Shown piece by piece: positions 37,360 to 46,316 of a stretch of 64,000 nucleotides of DNA. Both the position numbers and the translations under genes were made by a program. Source of the stretch: Anderseniella sp963700885 (GTDB taxonomy: Bacteria > Pseudomonadota > Alphaproteobacteria > Rhizobiales > Aestuariivirgaceae). The notes below the pieces were generated by a model. It had not been told where the DNA came from. It made no database searches and saw only the letters and a program-made list of their open reading frames with translations. Each line of letters begins with the position of its first letter. Positions within the stretch are counted from its first letter, which is position 1. Location of the stretch: positions 416,616-480,615 of the forward strand of contig CAVOZJ010000002.1 of NCBI GenBank assembly GCA_963700885.1, written 5' to 3'.

Positions 37360-40300
37360 TCAGGAGGATTCATGCCAGGCCCGGTCAAAATAGTCCTGAA
37401 GTGGTTTAACCGTCAGGTCGCCATGTTTTACTGCGGCAATCGCCTCAGAAGCAGCAATGGATGCAGGTAATGTAGTATAACAGGGAATTTTTGCCATAAG
37501 CGCGGCGCGACGGATGGACTTTGAATCCGCAACAGCGCTTTGACCTTCAGTTGTATTGAATACCAGTTGCACCTCACCGTTTGCCATGGCGTCAACAATG
37601 TGCGGGCGGCCTTCGAGAACCTTGTTGACCCGTAAAGCAGGTATACCGTTGGCTACCAGAAAACGTTGTGTGCCTCCGGTCGCGATGATCTTGAATCCCA
37701 GTTCGGACAATTTTCCCGCTGCCGGGAGGATGCGCGCCTTGTCGTGATCGCGCACAGAGATAAATACAGTCCCGTCAACAGGTACCTTGGTCCCGCTGCC
37801 AAGCTGACTTTTCGCAAATGCCATGGCGAAACTGGTATGCAGACCCATGACTTCACCGGTCGAGCGCATTTCGGGGCCCAGCACGGTGTCGACACCGGGG
37901 AAGCGGGCAAAAGGAAATACCGCTTCCTTGACCCCGATATGTCTGAGTTTGCCATTCTTGAGCCTGAACGAAGCAAGAGTTTCCCCTGCCATAATGCGTG
38001 CGGCAATCTTGGCGATTGGATGGCCTACAACCTTGGCTACAAACGGCACTGTTCGAGAGGCGCGAGGATTTACCTCAAGCACATAGATTTTGTCGTCTTT
38101 AATTGCGAACTGGACGTTCATCAATCCTATCACGCCAAGTGCGCGTGCCAGCACGGCAGACTGATGTTCCAATTCGTCAATCACGGATTTCTTCAAGGAG
38201 TAGGGTGGAAGCGAGCATGCGCTGTCACCGGAATGAACGCCAGCTTCCTCAATGTGCTGCATCACACCGGCGATAAACACGTCTGTACCGTCGCACAAGG
38301 CGTCAACATCGACCTCGATTGCGTCGGACAGATAGCTGTCGATCAATACCGGGGATGATCCGGAAACCACGACGGCCTCGTTGATGTAACGCTTGAGGTC
38401 TTCGGCGTCGCGTACAATTTCCATGGCGCGGCCACCCAAAACATAAGACGGGCGGATGACGACCGGATAGCCAATCTTCTCGGCAATTTTCACTGCTTCC
38501 GGGCCGGATTTGGCTATGCCGTTAACCGGTTGGCGTAGATTGACCCTGGTTAGCAGTTTGGCGAACCGGTCGCGGTCTTCTGCAAGATCGATAGCATCGG
38601 GAGAGGTGCCAAGGATAGGCAGTCCGGCCTTCTCGATTGCATCAGCAAGTTTCAGGGGGGTCTGTCCGCCAAACTGAACAATTACCCCGTGCAACTTGCC
38701 CCTTGCCTGCTCCGCCAGCAAAATTTCCAGCACATCTTCTTCGGTCAGAGGCTCAAAATACAATCTGTCCGAGGTGTCGTAGTCGGTAGACACTGTCTCT
38801 GGATTGCAATTGATCATGATGGTTTCATAACCTGCATCAGACAGTGCGAACGCGGCGTGACAGCAGCAATAGTCAAACTCAATTCCCTGGCCAATGCGAT
38901 TTGGTCCGCCGCCCAGAATGGCAATCTTTTGTGCATCGGACACCTGTGCCTCATTGCCGTCATTGCCCGGCAGGCCAACTTCATAAGTCGAGTACATGTA
39001 GGCTGTCGGAGAGGCAAATTCGGCAGCGCAGGTATCAATGCGCTTGTAGACGGGCTGGATCTTCAGTTTGTGACGGGTCTTGCGGACCTTCGCTTCGTTG
39101 CTTCCGGCAAGTTCGGCAAGGCGTGCGTCGGAAAAACCCATGGATTTGAGCATGCGGAAATTTGCGCTATCCTTTGGCAGACCATGCTCACGCACCCGTA
39201 ACTCTGTCTGGATGATGGCTGACAGTTGTTCAATGAACCACGGGTCGTACTTTGCTGATTCAAAAACCTGTTCATTGGTGGCGCCGCGACGCATGCATTC
39301 GGCGACTTTCAGCAATCGGTCAGGTGTGGGCCGCGACATGGCGCGGCGGAAGACGTTCTTGTCATCATCCTTGCCATAACCTTCCAGTGCAATCTCGTTG
39401 AGGCCCGTGAGGCCGGTCTCCAGCCCACGAAGGGCTTTCTGCAGGCTTTCGGCAAACGTGCGGCCAATGGCCATAACTTCCCCGACAGACTTCATGGACG
39501 TGGTCAGATTGGGCGTGGAGCCGGGGAATTTTTCGAAGGCAAAGCGTGGAATCTTGGTGACTACATAATCGATGGAAGGTTCGAATGACGCTGGCGTCGC
39601 ACCGCCGGTAATATCATTGTCCAACTCGTCCAGCGTGTACCCTACAGCAAGCCGGGCGGCTACTTTTGCGATTGGGAAACCGGTCGCTTTGGATGCAAGT
39701 GCGGACGAACGCGATACACGCGGGTTCATTTCAATGACGATAAGGCGACCGTCGGTCGGATTAACTGCAAACTGCACATTGGAGCCGCCGGTCTCAACGC
39801 CGATCTCACGCAGAACTGCGATAGATGCATTGCGCATGACCTGGTATTCCTTATCGGTCAGTGTCAGGGCCGGGGCAACGGTAATCGAATCGCCGGTATG
39901 CACGCCCATCGGATCGAGGTTCTCGATAGAGCAGACAATGATGCAGTTGTCATCGCGGTCGCGAACAACTTCCATTTCATACTCTTTCCAGCCCAGAACA
40001 GATTCCTCGATCAACACTTCTGCGGTTGGCGAGGCCTCCACGCCGGTGAGCACTATATCGTACAATTCCTCCAGCGTATAAGCGATGCCGCCACCGGTCC
40101 CGCCCAGAGTAAACGACGGCCGGATAATGGCGGGCAGGCCGGTGAGTTTGTAGGCTTCGAAAGCCTGATGCTGGGCACTGAGGCGTTGTTCCTCGCGGCG
40201 TTCAAATTCCGATTTGGCCCATTCGGTCTTGAATGCCGCCACGGCGCCGGATCCCTCGCGCGAGGCGTGAGCCAAGCCTGTCTCAAAATCTCTGGCGAAG

Positions 40301-40788
40301 CGCTGCTTCAGATCTGACGTGTTGACGAAAGCTGAACGCGGTGTTTCCAGCCCGATCTTTTTCATGGCCGTGCGAAACAGATCGCGATCTTCAGCCTTGT
40401 CAATAGCTTCCGCGCGGGCGCCGATCATTTCCACGGCCCACTTGTCCAGTACGCCGCTCTTGTTGAGCGAAAGGGCTGTGTTGAGTGCCGTCTGACCACC
40501 CATGGTTGGCAGCAGTACGAGTTTACTGTCCGGTCGCGCGGTGCGTTCCTTCTCAATAATCATTTCGACGACTTCGGGTGTAATGGGTTCGATATAAGTC
40601 GCGTGCGCCAGATCCGGGTCCGTCATGATAGTGGCCGGATTGGAGTTGACCAGAACGATGCGATAACCTTCTGCCTTCAGTGCCTTGCAGGCCTGGGTGC
40701 CTGAATAGTCGAACTCGCAGGCCTGGCCGATAACAATCGGGCCCGCGCCGATTATCAGGACCGTGTCGATATCTTCACGTTTCGGCAT
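37360..40788 (-). CDS. carB: Carbamoyl-phosphate synthase large chain
   Basis: A 1142-aa protein of normal length with two ATP-grasp halves, each ending in a carboxyphosphate or carbamate-kinase site: LVLLPTMGGQTALN in the first, GVIVQFGGQTPLKLAD in the second. PRVSRSSALASKATGFPIA and the paired PRASRTVPFVAKVVGHPIA are the duplicated signatures. The C-terminal MGS-like allosteric domain contains FKIIATGGTQRFLVANGI. It makes carbamoyl phosphate for pyrimidines and arginine together with CarA. The carA gene is on the same strand about 7.3 kb upstream rather than adjacent. Confidence 0.97.
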   Translation of the reverse strand: MPKREDIDTVLIIGAGPIVIGQACEFDYSGTQACKALKAEGYRIVLVNSNPATIMTDPDLAHATYIEPITPEVVEMIIEKERTARPDSKLVLLPTMGGQTALNTALSLNKSGVLDKWAVEMIGARAEAIDKAEDRDLFRTAMKKIGLETPRSAFVNTSDLKQRFARDFETGLAHASREGSGAVAAFKTEWAKSEFERREEQRLSAQHQAFEAYKLTGLPAIIRPSFTLGGTGGGIAYTLEELYDIVLTGVEASPTAEVLIEESVLGWKEYEMEVVRDRDDNCIIVCSIENLDPMGVHTGDSITVAPALTLTDKEYQVMRNASIAVLREIGVETGGSNVQFAVNPTDGRLIVIEMNPRVSRSSALASKATGFPIAKVAARLAVGYTLDELDNDITGGATPASFEPSIDYVVTKIPRFAFEKFPGSTPNLTTSMKSVGEVMAIGRTFAESLQKALRGLETGLTGLNEIALEGYGKDDDKNVFRRAMSRPTPDRLLKVAECMRRGATNEQVFESAKYDPWFIEQLSAIIQTELRVREHGLPKDSANFRMLKSMGFSDARLAELAGSNEAKVRKTRHKLKIQPVYKRIDTCAAEFASPTAYMYSTYEVGLPGNDGNEAQVSDAQKIAILGGGPNRIGQGIEFDYCCCHAAFALSDAGYETIMINCNPETVSTDYDTSDRLYFEPLTEEDVLEILLAEQARGKLHGVIVQFGGQTPLKLADAIEKAGLPILGTSPDAIDLAEDRDRFAKLLTRVNLRQPVNGIAKSGPEAVKIAEKIGYPVVIRPSYVLGGRAMEIVRDAEDLKRYINEAVVVSGSSPVLIDSYLSDAIEVDVDALCDGTDVFIAGVMQHIEEAGVHSGDSACSLPPYSLKKSVIDELEHQSAVLARALGVIGLMNVQFAIKDDKIYVLEVNPRASRTVPFVAKVVGHPIAKIAARIMAGETLASFRLKNGKLRHIGVKEAVFPFARFPGVDTVLGPEMRSTGEVMGLHTSFAMAFAKSQLGSGTKVPVDGTVFISVRDHDKARILPAAGKLSELGFKIIATGGTQRFLVANGIPALRVNKVLEGRPHIVDAMANGEVQLVFNTTEGQSAVADSKSIRRAALMAKIPCYTTLPASIAASEAIAAVKHGDLTVKPLQDYFDRAWHESS

Positions 40789-40972
40789 GAGCGCTCATTT
40801 TTTGTAAATGCAGCCCAAGCCAGCGGATGGGCGGGCGCAAATTCCGTGTGAGTTACACCATGAAACCGCCGGGTGCAAAGGCCAAGCTGTCGCGCTGGCG
40901 AATTTGTCGTGGGCCTTCCACAGTTTGGAGGTGAAAAATACTGGGTTCGCCCGGTTTTGGCCGAACCGGGGC

Positions 40973-41638
40973 TCACATGAGCCTTATCGCGCGGGAATTC
41001 AGCGCCTCGAAACCGGCGGTAGTCGATTCTCGAACAGTGATCAGGGCACCACCTATGGTTTCTATTTCCCGGCGCGACTGCATGATCAACTTTAACGTCT
41101 TCATGGACAGGCCAAATGGACCCGATACTGTCAGGCGTGCTGATCCGGCCACAGCTTCAGTGAAGACTTCAACAGTCAGATCATCTCCGTCTTCACCGGC
41201 ATCCCTGAAAATCTGCTGTGTCAGTTCAGCGACGGCAGCAAGAGCCTTTTCGCAACCCGCAGACAGGAACGGGCCCTCGTGCGGGAAGCTGCAGCGCGCA
41301 GACACCCAGTCCTGCCAGTCGCAACTGTTGAGCGTGCTCAACATGAATGCGGAAAGATCACCGGGATCGGGTATTTCAGCATTTGTCGAAGCCGCTGTTG
41401 CAACCCCGGACCCGGCTGTATCGGCTGCTGCGGCCGAGCGGGAGTGTTGATGCTGCTCATATGCGTCACGAGTGTCGCGCATCAATGCACCGATGACGGC
41501 AGAGGAACGCTGCTCGGTCTGCTCAGTCAGAGGCGCCCTGTTTGCGGGAGGTGCTCCGGCCAGCGAGTGCCGGCCTGCAGCGATGCGCTCGCGCAGCAAT
41601 TTCGAGAGCAATGATGTATCGGGAGTGCCGGCGCCCAT
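40973..41638 (-). CDS. Protein of unknown function, 221 aa
   Basis: A 221-aa frame with no signal peptide and no membrane segment. The N-terminal third is Ala-rich and probably disordered (SRSAAAADTAGSGVATAAS). The C-terminal two thirds look folded (SFPHEGPFLSAGCEKALAAV, ESTTAGFEALNSRAIRLM). I do not recognise the family. The opposite strand frame at 40977-41450 is a poorer candidate. It ends about 185 nt upstream of the carB start on the same strand. Confidence 0.5.
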   Translation of the reverse strand: MGAGTPDTSLLSKLLRERIAAGRHSLAGAPPANRAPLTEQTEQRSSAVIGALMRDTRDAYEQHQHSRSAAAADTAGSGVATAASTNAEIPDPGDLSAFMLSTLNSCDWQDWVSARCSFPHEGPFLSAGCEKALAAVAELTQQIFRDAGEDGDDLTVEVFTEAVAGSARLTVSGPFGLSMKTLKLIMQSRREIETIGGALITVRESTTAGFEALNSRAIRLM

Positions 41639-41814
41639 GGCTTAACAAAAGTCCCAGAATGCGAAATTGATCTGTTGACCGAAACATTGCCGCCTCAGTC
41701 GTAAACAAAGCGTAAATGCCATGTTTCGAATCGGGTGAAAACGGGAAACAGATGCAGGCGTCAACGGCAAACCAGCTTGAATTTCACGATGAGATCATCA
41801 AGAGGGCTTCGGTG

Positions 41815-42165
41815 TCAGTCCTTCACACAACGTATCTGTCTGAAGCTGATGCAGGTGCCGGCTGTGCAAATATTACCAGTGTCGATGAAACGCAGTTCGT
41901 CACCATCTACAGGTGTGCGTCGCGAATAGCTAAGCGCCTTTTCGTAACCATTTCGACGGCACCAGAACGAGGCGGCCGGTTTGCCGCAACCCCTGGCACC
42001 TTCCAGGCAGAATGCGACCGGTTGACCAAGATAGTCAGGCGCAAAGAATTTTCGCGCGGATGTTGAAGCACTGGCTGGCGACAGCATGGCTGACGCCAAA
42101 GTGCCAGTAGCGATGAATATGGCAAGTGCCGAAATTGCGGGCCTGTTCTTGGTTTGATGAGTCAT
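41815..42165 (-). CDS. Small exported Cys-rich protein of unknown function
   Basis: A 116-aa product from ATG 42165 with a signal peptide (ISALAIFIATGTLASAML) and five or six cysteines (FCLEGARGCGKPAASFWCRRNGY, NICTAGTCISF, IRCVKD), likely disulfide-bonded in the periplasm. I do not recognise the fold. A longer frame begins at 42198 but adds no signal-peptide character. Confidence 0.6.
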   Translation of the reverse strand: MTHQTKNRPAISALAIFIATGTLASAMLSPASASTSARKFFAPDYLGQPVAFCLEGARGCGKPAASFWCRRNGYEKALSYSRRTPVDGDELRFIDTGNICTAGTCISFRQIRCVKD

Positions 42166-42371
42166 GATCGGCTTGGTCCTGATTCTTTGACTGCGCACCT
42201 GTTGCAGTTGCTGTTTGGTGTGTCCTTTTTGCCACGGTCTGGCAAAATCTCGCCTGATTGGTGTGGTTAGGTGCCCTTTATGCGGTCTTTGGTCTTGACG
42301 TCATGCACGTTGTAGAGCGATTGTGGCCGCGAAGATGTGGGATTAGTCACACAACGGCACAGGAGCGGACG

Positions 42372-42959
42372 ATGCAGGCAAAAACGATACTTTCCGTTAT
42401 GGCAATTCTGGCAACTGCGGTTGCCGGAGGCGCAGGCCAGGCGGGCGCAGAAACTCAGTCCGGTTCAGTTTACAACAATGTCCGTTATAATTTCGGGTCA
42501 AATACATGGAAGATGGATTCCAAGTATCTGCCGGCTGAAGTGCCATACAGCACCAGTGAAAGACCGGGCACAATCATTATCAATACGCGCAACAAGTATC
42601 TTTACGTGGTGCAGGACGGCGGCATGGCCAAAAGATTCGGCATCGGTGTCGGACGTCAGGGATTCCGCTGGTCAGGCCATGAAAAAGTGTCGCGCAAGGC
42701 TGAATGGCCTGCCTGGCATCCACCTGCTGAAATGCGCCAGCGTGAACCAGACCTGCCGGAACGCATGGAAGGCGGGGAAGACAACCCTTTGGGTGCGCGT
42801 GCACTTTATCTGGGCAATACCTTGTATCGCATTCACGGCACCCATCAGCCATGGACGATCGGTGAATCAGTGTCATCTGGTTGTATCCGCCTGCGCAATG
42901 AGGATGTGATTTCCCTTTATGACATGGTGGAAATTGGTGCCAAGGTGATTGTAGAATAG
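42372..42959 (+). CDS. L,D-transpeptidase (YkuD domain), second copy
   Basis: A 195-aa exported enzyme with signal peptide ending GQAGA and a GGAGC ribosome-binding site before ATG 42372. The YkuD domain starts GTIIINTRNKYLYVVQDGG, then VGRQGFRWSGHEKVSRKAEWP, and the catalytic HGTHQPWTIGESVSSGCIRL carries His and Cys. It lacks the long linker of the copy at 25156-25965 but is clearly its paralogue. It crosslinks peptidoglycan or anchors proteins in it. Confidence 0.92.
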   Translation: MQAKTILSVMAILATAVAGGAGQAGAETQSGSVYNNVRYNFGSNTWKMDSKYLPAEVPYSTSERPGTIIINTRNKYLYVVQDGGMAKRFGIGVGRQGFRWSGHEKVSRKAEWPAWHPPAEMRQREPDLPERMEGGEDNPLGARALYLGNTLYRIHGTHQPWTIGESVSSGCIRLRNEDVISLYDMVEIGAKVIVE

Positions 42960-42980
42960 TTTCTTCCAACATTACTCGAC

Positions 42981-43098
42981 AAAAAAGGGCCCCGTCACGT
43001 TTTCGTGCGGGGCCCTTCGAGTCTTGACAATCTGTCCCGGTTTGCAGGGGAAATCCTCCAGGGGTTGAGAGGATTGGGGCAGTATGTCAATCTCATGC
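42981..43098 (-). ncRNA. Candidate trans-acting small RNA with intrinsic terminator
   Basis: On the minus strand a promoter-like pair (43104-43132) precedes about 118 nt that end in a strong hairpin (arms 42985-42994 and 43008-43017) and a run of six T on the transcript (42981-42986). Inside, TTGACA (43085-43090) can pair with TGTCAA (43024-43029), enclosing a hairpin formed by AATCCTC and GAGGATT (43052-43075). Its loop holds CAACCCCT and the flank TTCCCCT, C-rich anti-Shine-Dalgarno-like segments common in alphaproteobacterial sRNAs. It sits in a convergent intergenic region with no protein frame. No named sRNA family is claimed. Confidence 0.5.
42985..43017 (-). terminator. Rho-independent terminator (candidate sRNA end)
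   Basis: AAGGGCCCCG at 42985-42994 pairs with CGGGGCCCTT at 43008-43017; CACG/CGTG extends the stem past one bulged base with a TTTT loop. The A6 at 42981-42986 becomes T6 on the minus-strand transcript. The same hairpin could also end the convergent transpeptidase message. Confidence 0.8.
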
Positions 43099-43103
43099 TG
43101 CCT

Positions 43104-43132
43104 TATATAGTGAGGGCAGGAGAGGAATCCAA
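43104..43132 (-). promoter_or_regulatory. Sigma70-like promoter for the candidate sRNA
   Basis: On the minus strand, TTGGAT (complement of 43127-43132) is followed after exactly 17 bases by TATATA (43104-43109). Predicted start is near 43098. The -35 match is partial. Confidence 0.4.
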
Positions 43133-43237
43133 GTCAGGGACCGGGCACACGCCAAACATGCATGGCGAGAGGGGCGGATGGGTCATGCGGAGTTCGTCGT
43201 GGCCCGGTTCCCTGACACTAACCGGGGGCTGCCCCGG
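43133..43237. other. Second structured segment: long stem plus GC hairpin
   Basis: GTCAGGGACCGGGC (43133-43146) pairs with GCCCGGTTCCCTGAC (43202-43216) except for one bulged base, and CGCCA/TGGCG forms an inner hairpin. A further hairpin CCGGGG/CCCCGG lies at 43222-43237. It may be a separate RNA or a palindromic regulatory region; no protein frame is convincing here. Confidence 0.45.
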
Positions 43238-43270
43238 ATAGTTGTTGTGGTATTTCGTTACCTTGATTGA

Positions 43271-43465
43271 TCAAATCTCCTGACATTCGCGAAGATTACA
43301 GGGGTCAACGCTCATCATGCTGCGTATCGGCCAGTTGGGGTTGGTCTTGTAGATCACAGTCACGGTTGTCTCGTTGGTTTCCATTGCCGGTGCTGAAACG
43401 GGCGAGTAGGCTGCAAGAATAACAAGTGCGCCTGCCAGACCCGCTACTGTGAATGTTTTTGTCAT
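43271..43465 (-). CDS. Small exported protein, 64 aa
   Basis: Starts at ATG 43465 after an AAGGCAGG site. The signal peptide (FTVAGLAGALVILAAYS) ends near VSAPAM, leaving a mature peptide of about 37 residues (TVTVIYKTNPNW, two Cys in DPCNLREC). No family recognised. Divergent from modA, with a dyad between the two starts. Confidence 0.55.
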   Translation of the reverse strand: MTKTFTVAGLAGALVILAAYSPVSAPAMETNETTVTVIYKTNPNWPIRSMMSVDPCNLRECQEI

Positions 43466-43509
43466 TTGTACCTGCCTTGTTGCTTCGACTGTTGAGGGGG
43501 GTGCCGGAA

Positions 43510-43582
43510 GCCGTTCAATGGAGATCACATTAGGCCAGCTGTTCCGAATGTTGGCTGAACGGCTTGTTCATCTGCCGTTCAG
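43510..43582. promoter_or_regulatory. Dyad plus third half-site between modA and the divergent small gene
   Basis: CTGAACGGC (43555-43563) and GCCGTTCAG (43574-43582) form a perfect 9-bp inverted repeat with a 10-nt spacer. The same half-site GCCGTTCA recurs at 43510-43517. The arrangement is operator-like. It does not look like the known ModE site, so the binding protein is unknown. Confidence 0.45.
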
Positions 43583-43680
43583 GAACCTGACATATGTAAA
43601 AATGGCTGGATTCTGCTGTTAACTGTAATTCAAGACGACCAGGTTGGTTTTTTATGGGGTTTGTGGTGTATGCACCGTTC

Positions 43681-44454
43681 ATGAAAAGACACGTACACAA
43701 CTGGCTTGCCGTCTGCTTGATTCTGATGGGGGTGCAATCATCTTCAGCAAGCGCCGGTGAAGTCGTTGTAGCCGTGGCCACAAATTTTTTACTACCCGCC
43801 CGCGAGATATCTGCCGCCTTTGAGGCAGATACCGGCCATTCGGTGGTTTTGGTTGCAGGTGCGACCGGCAAACTGGCCACACAGATATTGGCGGGTGCCC
43901 CGTTTGATGTTTTTCTGGCTGCAGATCAGGCACGACCTGAACTGCTGGTGTCCAGGAAAGTGGCAGTGGCGGAAAGCCGGTTTACCTATGCAAGGGGAGC
44001 ATTGGCATTGTGGTCGCGCAATGGATTGCCGCTAACAGGCACCACAATTGAAACCCTTGATGCAAACCGGATTTCGCGACTTGCCATGGCCAATCCGAAA
44101 CTGGCGCCGTACGGCCTTGCTGCGAGGCAAACCCTTGAGCGAATTGGAGTGCTGGGAAAGCTCTCGGGCCGCATTGTGTATGGCGAAAACATTGGCCAGG
44201 CTTTTGCCATGGTCGCGTCTGGCAATGTGACGGTGGGCTTGATCGCCCGGTCACAAATTGTAAACCTCCCGAATGATCAACAAGGACACTGGATCGGCGT
44301 GCCGGGCACATTGCATGAACCCATTTTGCAGGATGGTGTGCTAGTAAGTCGGGCCAGAAACAACAACGTGGCTCAGGCATTCATGAAATTCATGCGATCA
44401 GACAATGTGATCAGGATTATCATCCGGTTTGGCTATGGTGCATCTCAACCATGA
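43681..44454 (+). CDS. modA: Molybdate ABC transporter substrate-binding protein
   Basis: A 257-aa periplasmic molybdate-binding protein. The signal peptide ends near SASAG and the mature part begins VAVATNFLLPAREISAAFE. The oxyanion-binding VAGATGKLATQIL and APFDVFLAADQARPELL are conserved ModA blocks, and PYGLAARQTLERIGV is the second-lobe signature. ATG 43681 (MKRHVHN) is the start; the frame upstream is open but implausible. First gene of modABC, overlapping modB by 4 nt. Confidence 0.93.
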   Translation: MKRHVHNWLAVCLILMGVQSSSASAGEVVVAVATNFLLPAREISAAFEADTGHSVVLVAGATGKLATQILAGAPFDVFLAADQARPELLVSRKVAVAESRFTYARGALALWSRNGLPLTGTTIETLDANRISRLAMANPKLAPYGLAARQTLERIGVLGKLSGRIVYGENIGQAFAMVASGNVTVGLIARSQIVNLPNDQQGHWIGVPGTLHEPILQDGVLVSRARNNNVAQAFMKFMRSDNVIRIIIRFGYGASQP

Positions 44455-45131
44455 CAACCGAGGTTTTTGATGCGGTATGGCTGACCGCGCAACTGGCTGT
44501 TATCTCGGTGGTTTTGTTGCTGGTGCTGGCAACCCCGATTGCCTGGTGGCTGGCGTTTACCCGGTCCGCGATGAGAGTGCCGATTGAAGCGCTGACCACT
44601 TTGCCACTTGTTCTACCGCCAACCGTGCTGGGCTTTTATTTGCTGATACTGCTTGGTCCTGCCGGTTGGCCAGGCAGTTGGTGGGTAACCCTGACCGGTC
44701 AGACACTGACTTTCAGTTTTACCGGGCTGGTGGTCGCCTCGATGCTCCACTCACTGCCCTTTGTGGTGCAGCCAATGCGGCAGGCGTTTCAGGAGATGGG
44801 GACAGGACCTCTTGAAGACGCCGCGACTCTGGGAGCTGGCCCGCTGGATCGATTCTTCAACGTCGGCCTTCCGCAGGCCCGACGCGGGATTATAACAGCA
44901 TCGGTGCTGGGTTTTGCGCATGTGTTGGGCGAATTTGGTGTTGTGTTGATGGTTGGCGGAAATATACCAGGGCGCACCAAGGTTGTATCCATTGCGATTT
45001 ATGAAAGCGTGGAGACACTGGACTATGCTACTGCGCACATGCTGTCGGCAGGTTTGCTGTTGTTGTCATTTGCCGTGTTGGTCGGCGTGTTTGCGGTCAA
45101 CCGGTCCATCCCTCTCAAGGTAGGGCAATGA
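44451..45131 (+). CDS. modB: Molybdate ABC transporter permease
   Basis: A 226-aa inner-membrane permease with about five helices. LTTLPLVLPPTVLGFYLL and the EAA loop (QEMGTGPLEDAATLGAG) are ModB signatures; the EAA loop contacts ModC. GEFGVVLMVGGNIPGRT near the C-terminus is typical of the family. Start and stop overlap modA and modC by 4 nt each (ATGA), so the three are translationally coupled. Confidence 0.94.
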   Translation: MTTEVFDAVWLTAQLAVISVVLLLVLATPIAWWLAFTRSAMRVPIEALTTLPLVLPPTVLGFYLLILLGPAGWPGSWWVTLTGQTLTFSFTGLVVASMLHSLPFVVQPMRQAFQEMGTGPLEDAATLGAGPLDRFFNVGLPQARRGIITASVLGFAHVLGEFGVVLMVGGNIPGRTKVVSIAIYESVETLDYATAHMLSAGLLLLSFAVLVGVFAVNRSIPLKVGQ

Positions 45132-46237
45132 CAACAGTTAAACTTGATCTTGATTTCAAGCTGGTCCGCGGCGGCTTTGACCTTGCTGTAAGACAGGCGC
45201 TTACACTCGATGGTGTGACTGTATTGTTTGGCCCGAACGGGTCCGGAAAATCCATGACGTTGCGCACCATTGCCGGGCTGGAAGGCAGTGCAAACGGGAT
45301 CGTGCGGTTTGACAATACAGACTGGTTGAGGTCAGACGTAGGCACCTTCGTGCCTGCGCACAAACGTCCTGTCGCGCACGTGTTTCAGGACGCGCGCCTG
45401 TTTTCGCATCTTGATGTAGCGGGCAACCTTGCTTTTGCCCACCACCGTGCCAAGGGCAACGGACCCGAGGTCTCTCGTGACGATGTAGTTGAAGTGTTTG
45501 ACATCGCTCATCTTCTGCAACGGATGCCGCATGGCTTGTCTGGCGGGGAACGCCAGAGGGTTGCCATGGCGCGCGCTCTGCTGACCCGGCCCCGGCTGGT
45601 GCTTATGGACGAGCCTCTGAGTTCGCTGGATGTGCAGCGACACGCCCAGGCGCTGAATTTCATCGAACAGATACCGCAACAGTTCAAGGTGCCCGTCATA
45701 TATGTCACTCACCAGATTGACGAAGTGGTGCGGCTGGCCAATCAATTGGTGCTGATTTCAGGCGGGCGCATCGAGGCGAGCGGGTATTCCGCTGAACTGA
45801 TGTCGAGGCTGGACCTGCCGCCGTTCACAGGCCGTTTTGAGGCGGGATCGATAATTGAAGCAACGGTAAAGGGACAGGACACCGAGTTCGCGTTGACCCG
45901 GCTTGAAGTTTCGAAAAGCGTTCAGTTTGAAGTTCCCTTTCTGGATTTCCCCGAGGGAGAAATTGTGCGGCTTCGTATCCGGGCCCGCGACGTATCCATT
46001 GCACTGTCAAAACCCAAGGGAGTGTCCGTGCGCAATGTGTTGCCGGCCAGAATTGAGGAAGTACAGGAAGAGGCAGACACTGCTTTTGCCGAAGTCCGGC
46101 TGTCAGTTGCCGATCAAGCAGTGCGCGCACGTATCAGCAGGGCATCGGCGCAGGAATTGAAGCTGAAACCCGGCAAAACCGTATTTGCAATGGTCAAGGC
46201 GACGGCAATCGACAGAAGACTGCTTACACGGCGTTGA
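45128..46237 (+). CDS. modC: Molybdate ABC transporter ATPase
   Basis: A 369-aa ABC ATPase. Walker A FGPNGSGKS, signature LSGGERQRV, Walker B LVLMDEP with the D-loop SSLD, and the switch His in VIYVTHQ are all intact. After the ATPase domain (about residue 230) comes a C-terminal TOBE/Mop-type domain (RLRIRARDVSIALSKPKG) that binds oxyanions in ModC. It completes the modABC importer. Confidence 0.94.
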   Translation: MTTVKLDLDFKLVRGGFDLAVRQALTLDGVTVLFGPNGSGKSMTLRTIAGLEGSANGIVRFDNTDWLRSDVGTFVPAHKRPVAHVFQDARLFSHLDVAGNLAFAHHRAKGNGPEVSRDDVVEVFDIAHLLQRMPHGLSGGERQRVAMARALLTRPRLVLMDEPLSSLDVQRHAQALNFIEQIPQQFKVPVIYVTHQIDEVVRLANQLVLISGGRIEASGYSAELMSRLDLPPFTGRFEAGSIIEATVKGQDTEFALTRLEVSKSVQFEVPFLDFPEGEIVRLRIRARDVSIALSKPKGVSVRNVLPARIEEVQEEADTAFAEVRLSVADQAVRARISRASAQELKLKPGKTVFAMVKATAIDRRLLTRR

Positions 46238-46316
46238 GATTGCGCTCGAGTGCTGGTATTCTGTCCTGATCAAACCGGGCAATCACCCGGATGGCGGATT
46301 GATACTGAGGTTACTT

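Noticed and set aside
40977..41450. 157-aa open frame opposite the 221-aa hypothetical gene
   Set aside because: The minus-strand frame is longer and better balanced in composition and is on the same strand as carB.
43005..43241. 78-aa open frame overlapping the candidate sRNA
   Set aside because: It starts inside a terminator hairpin and its translation follows RNA stem sequence; no ribosome-binding site.
43529..43680. Molybdate riboswitch (Moco RNA motif) ahead of modA
   Set aside because: The leader is too short and lacks the expected multi-stem layout; only a simple dyad is seen.
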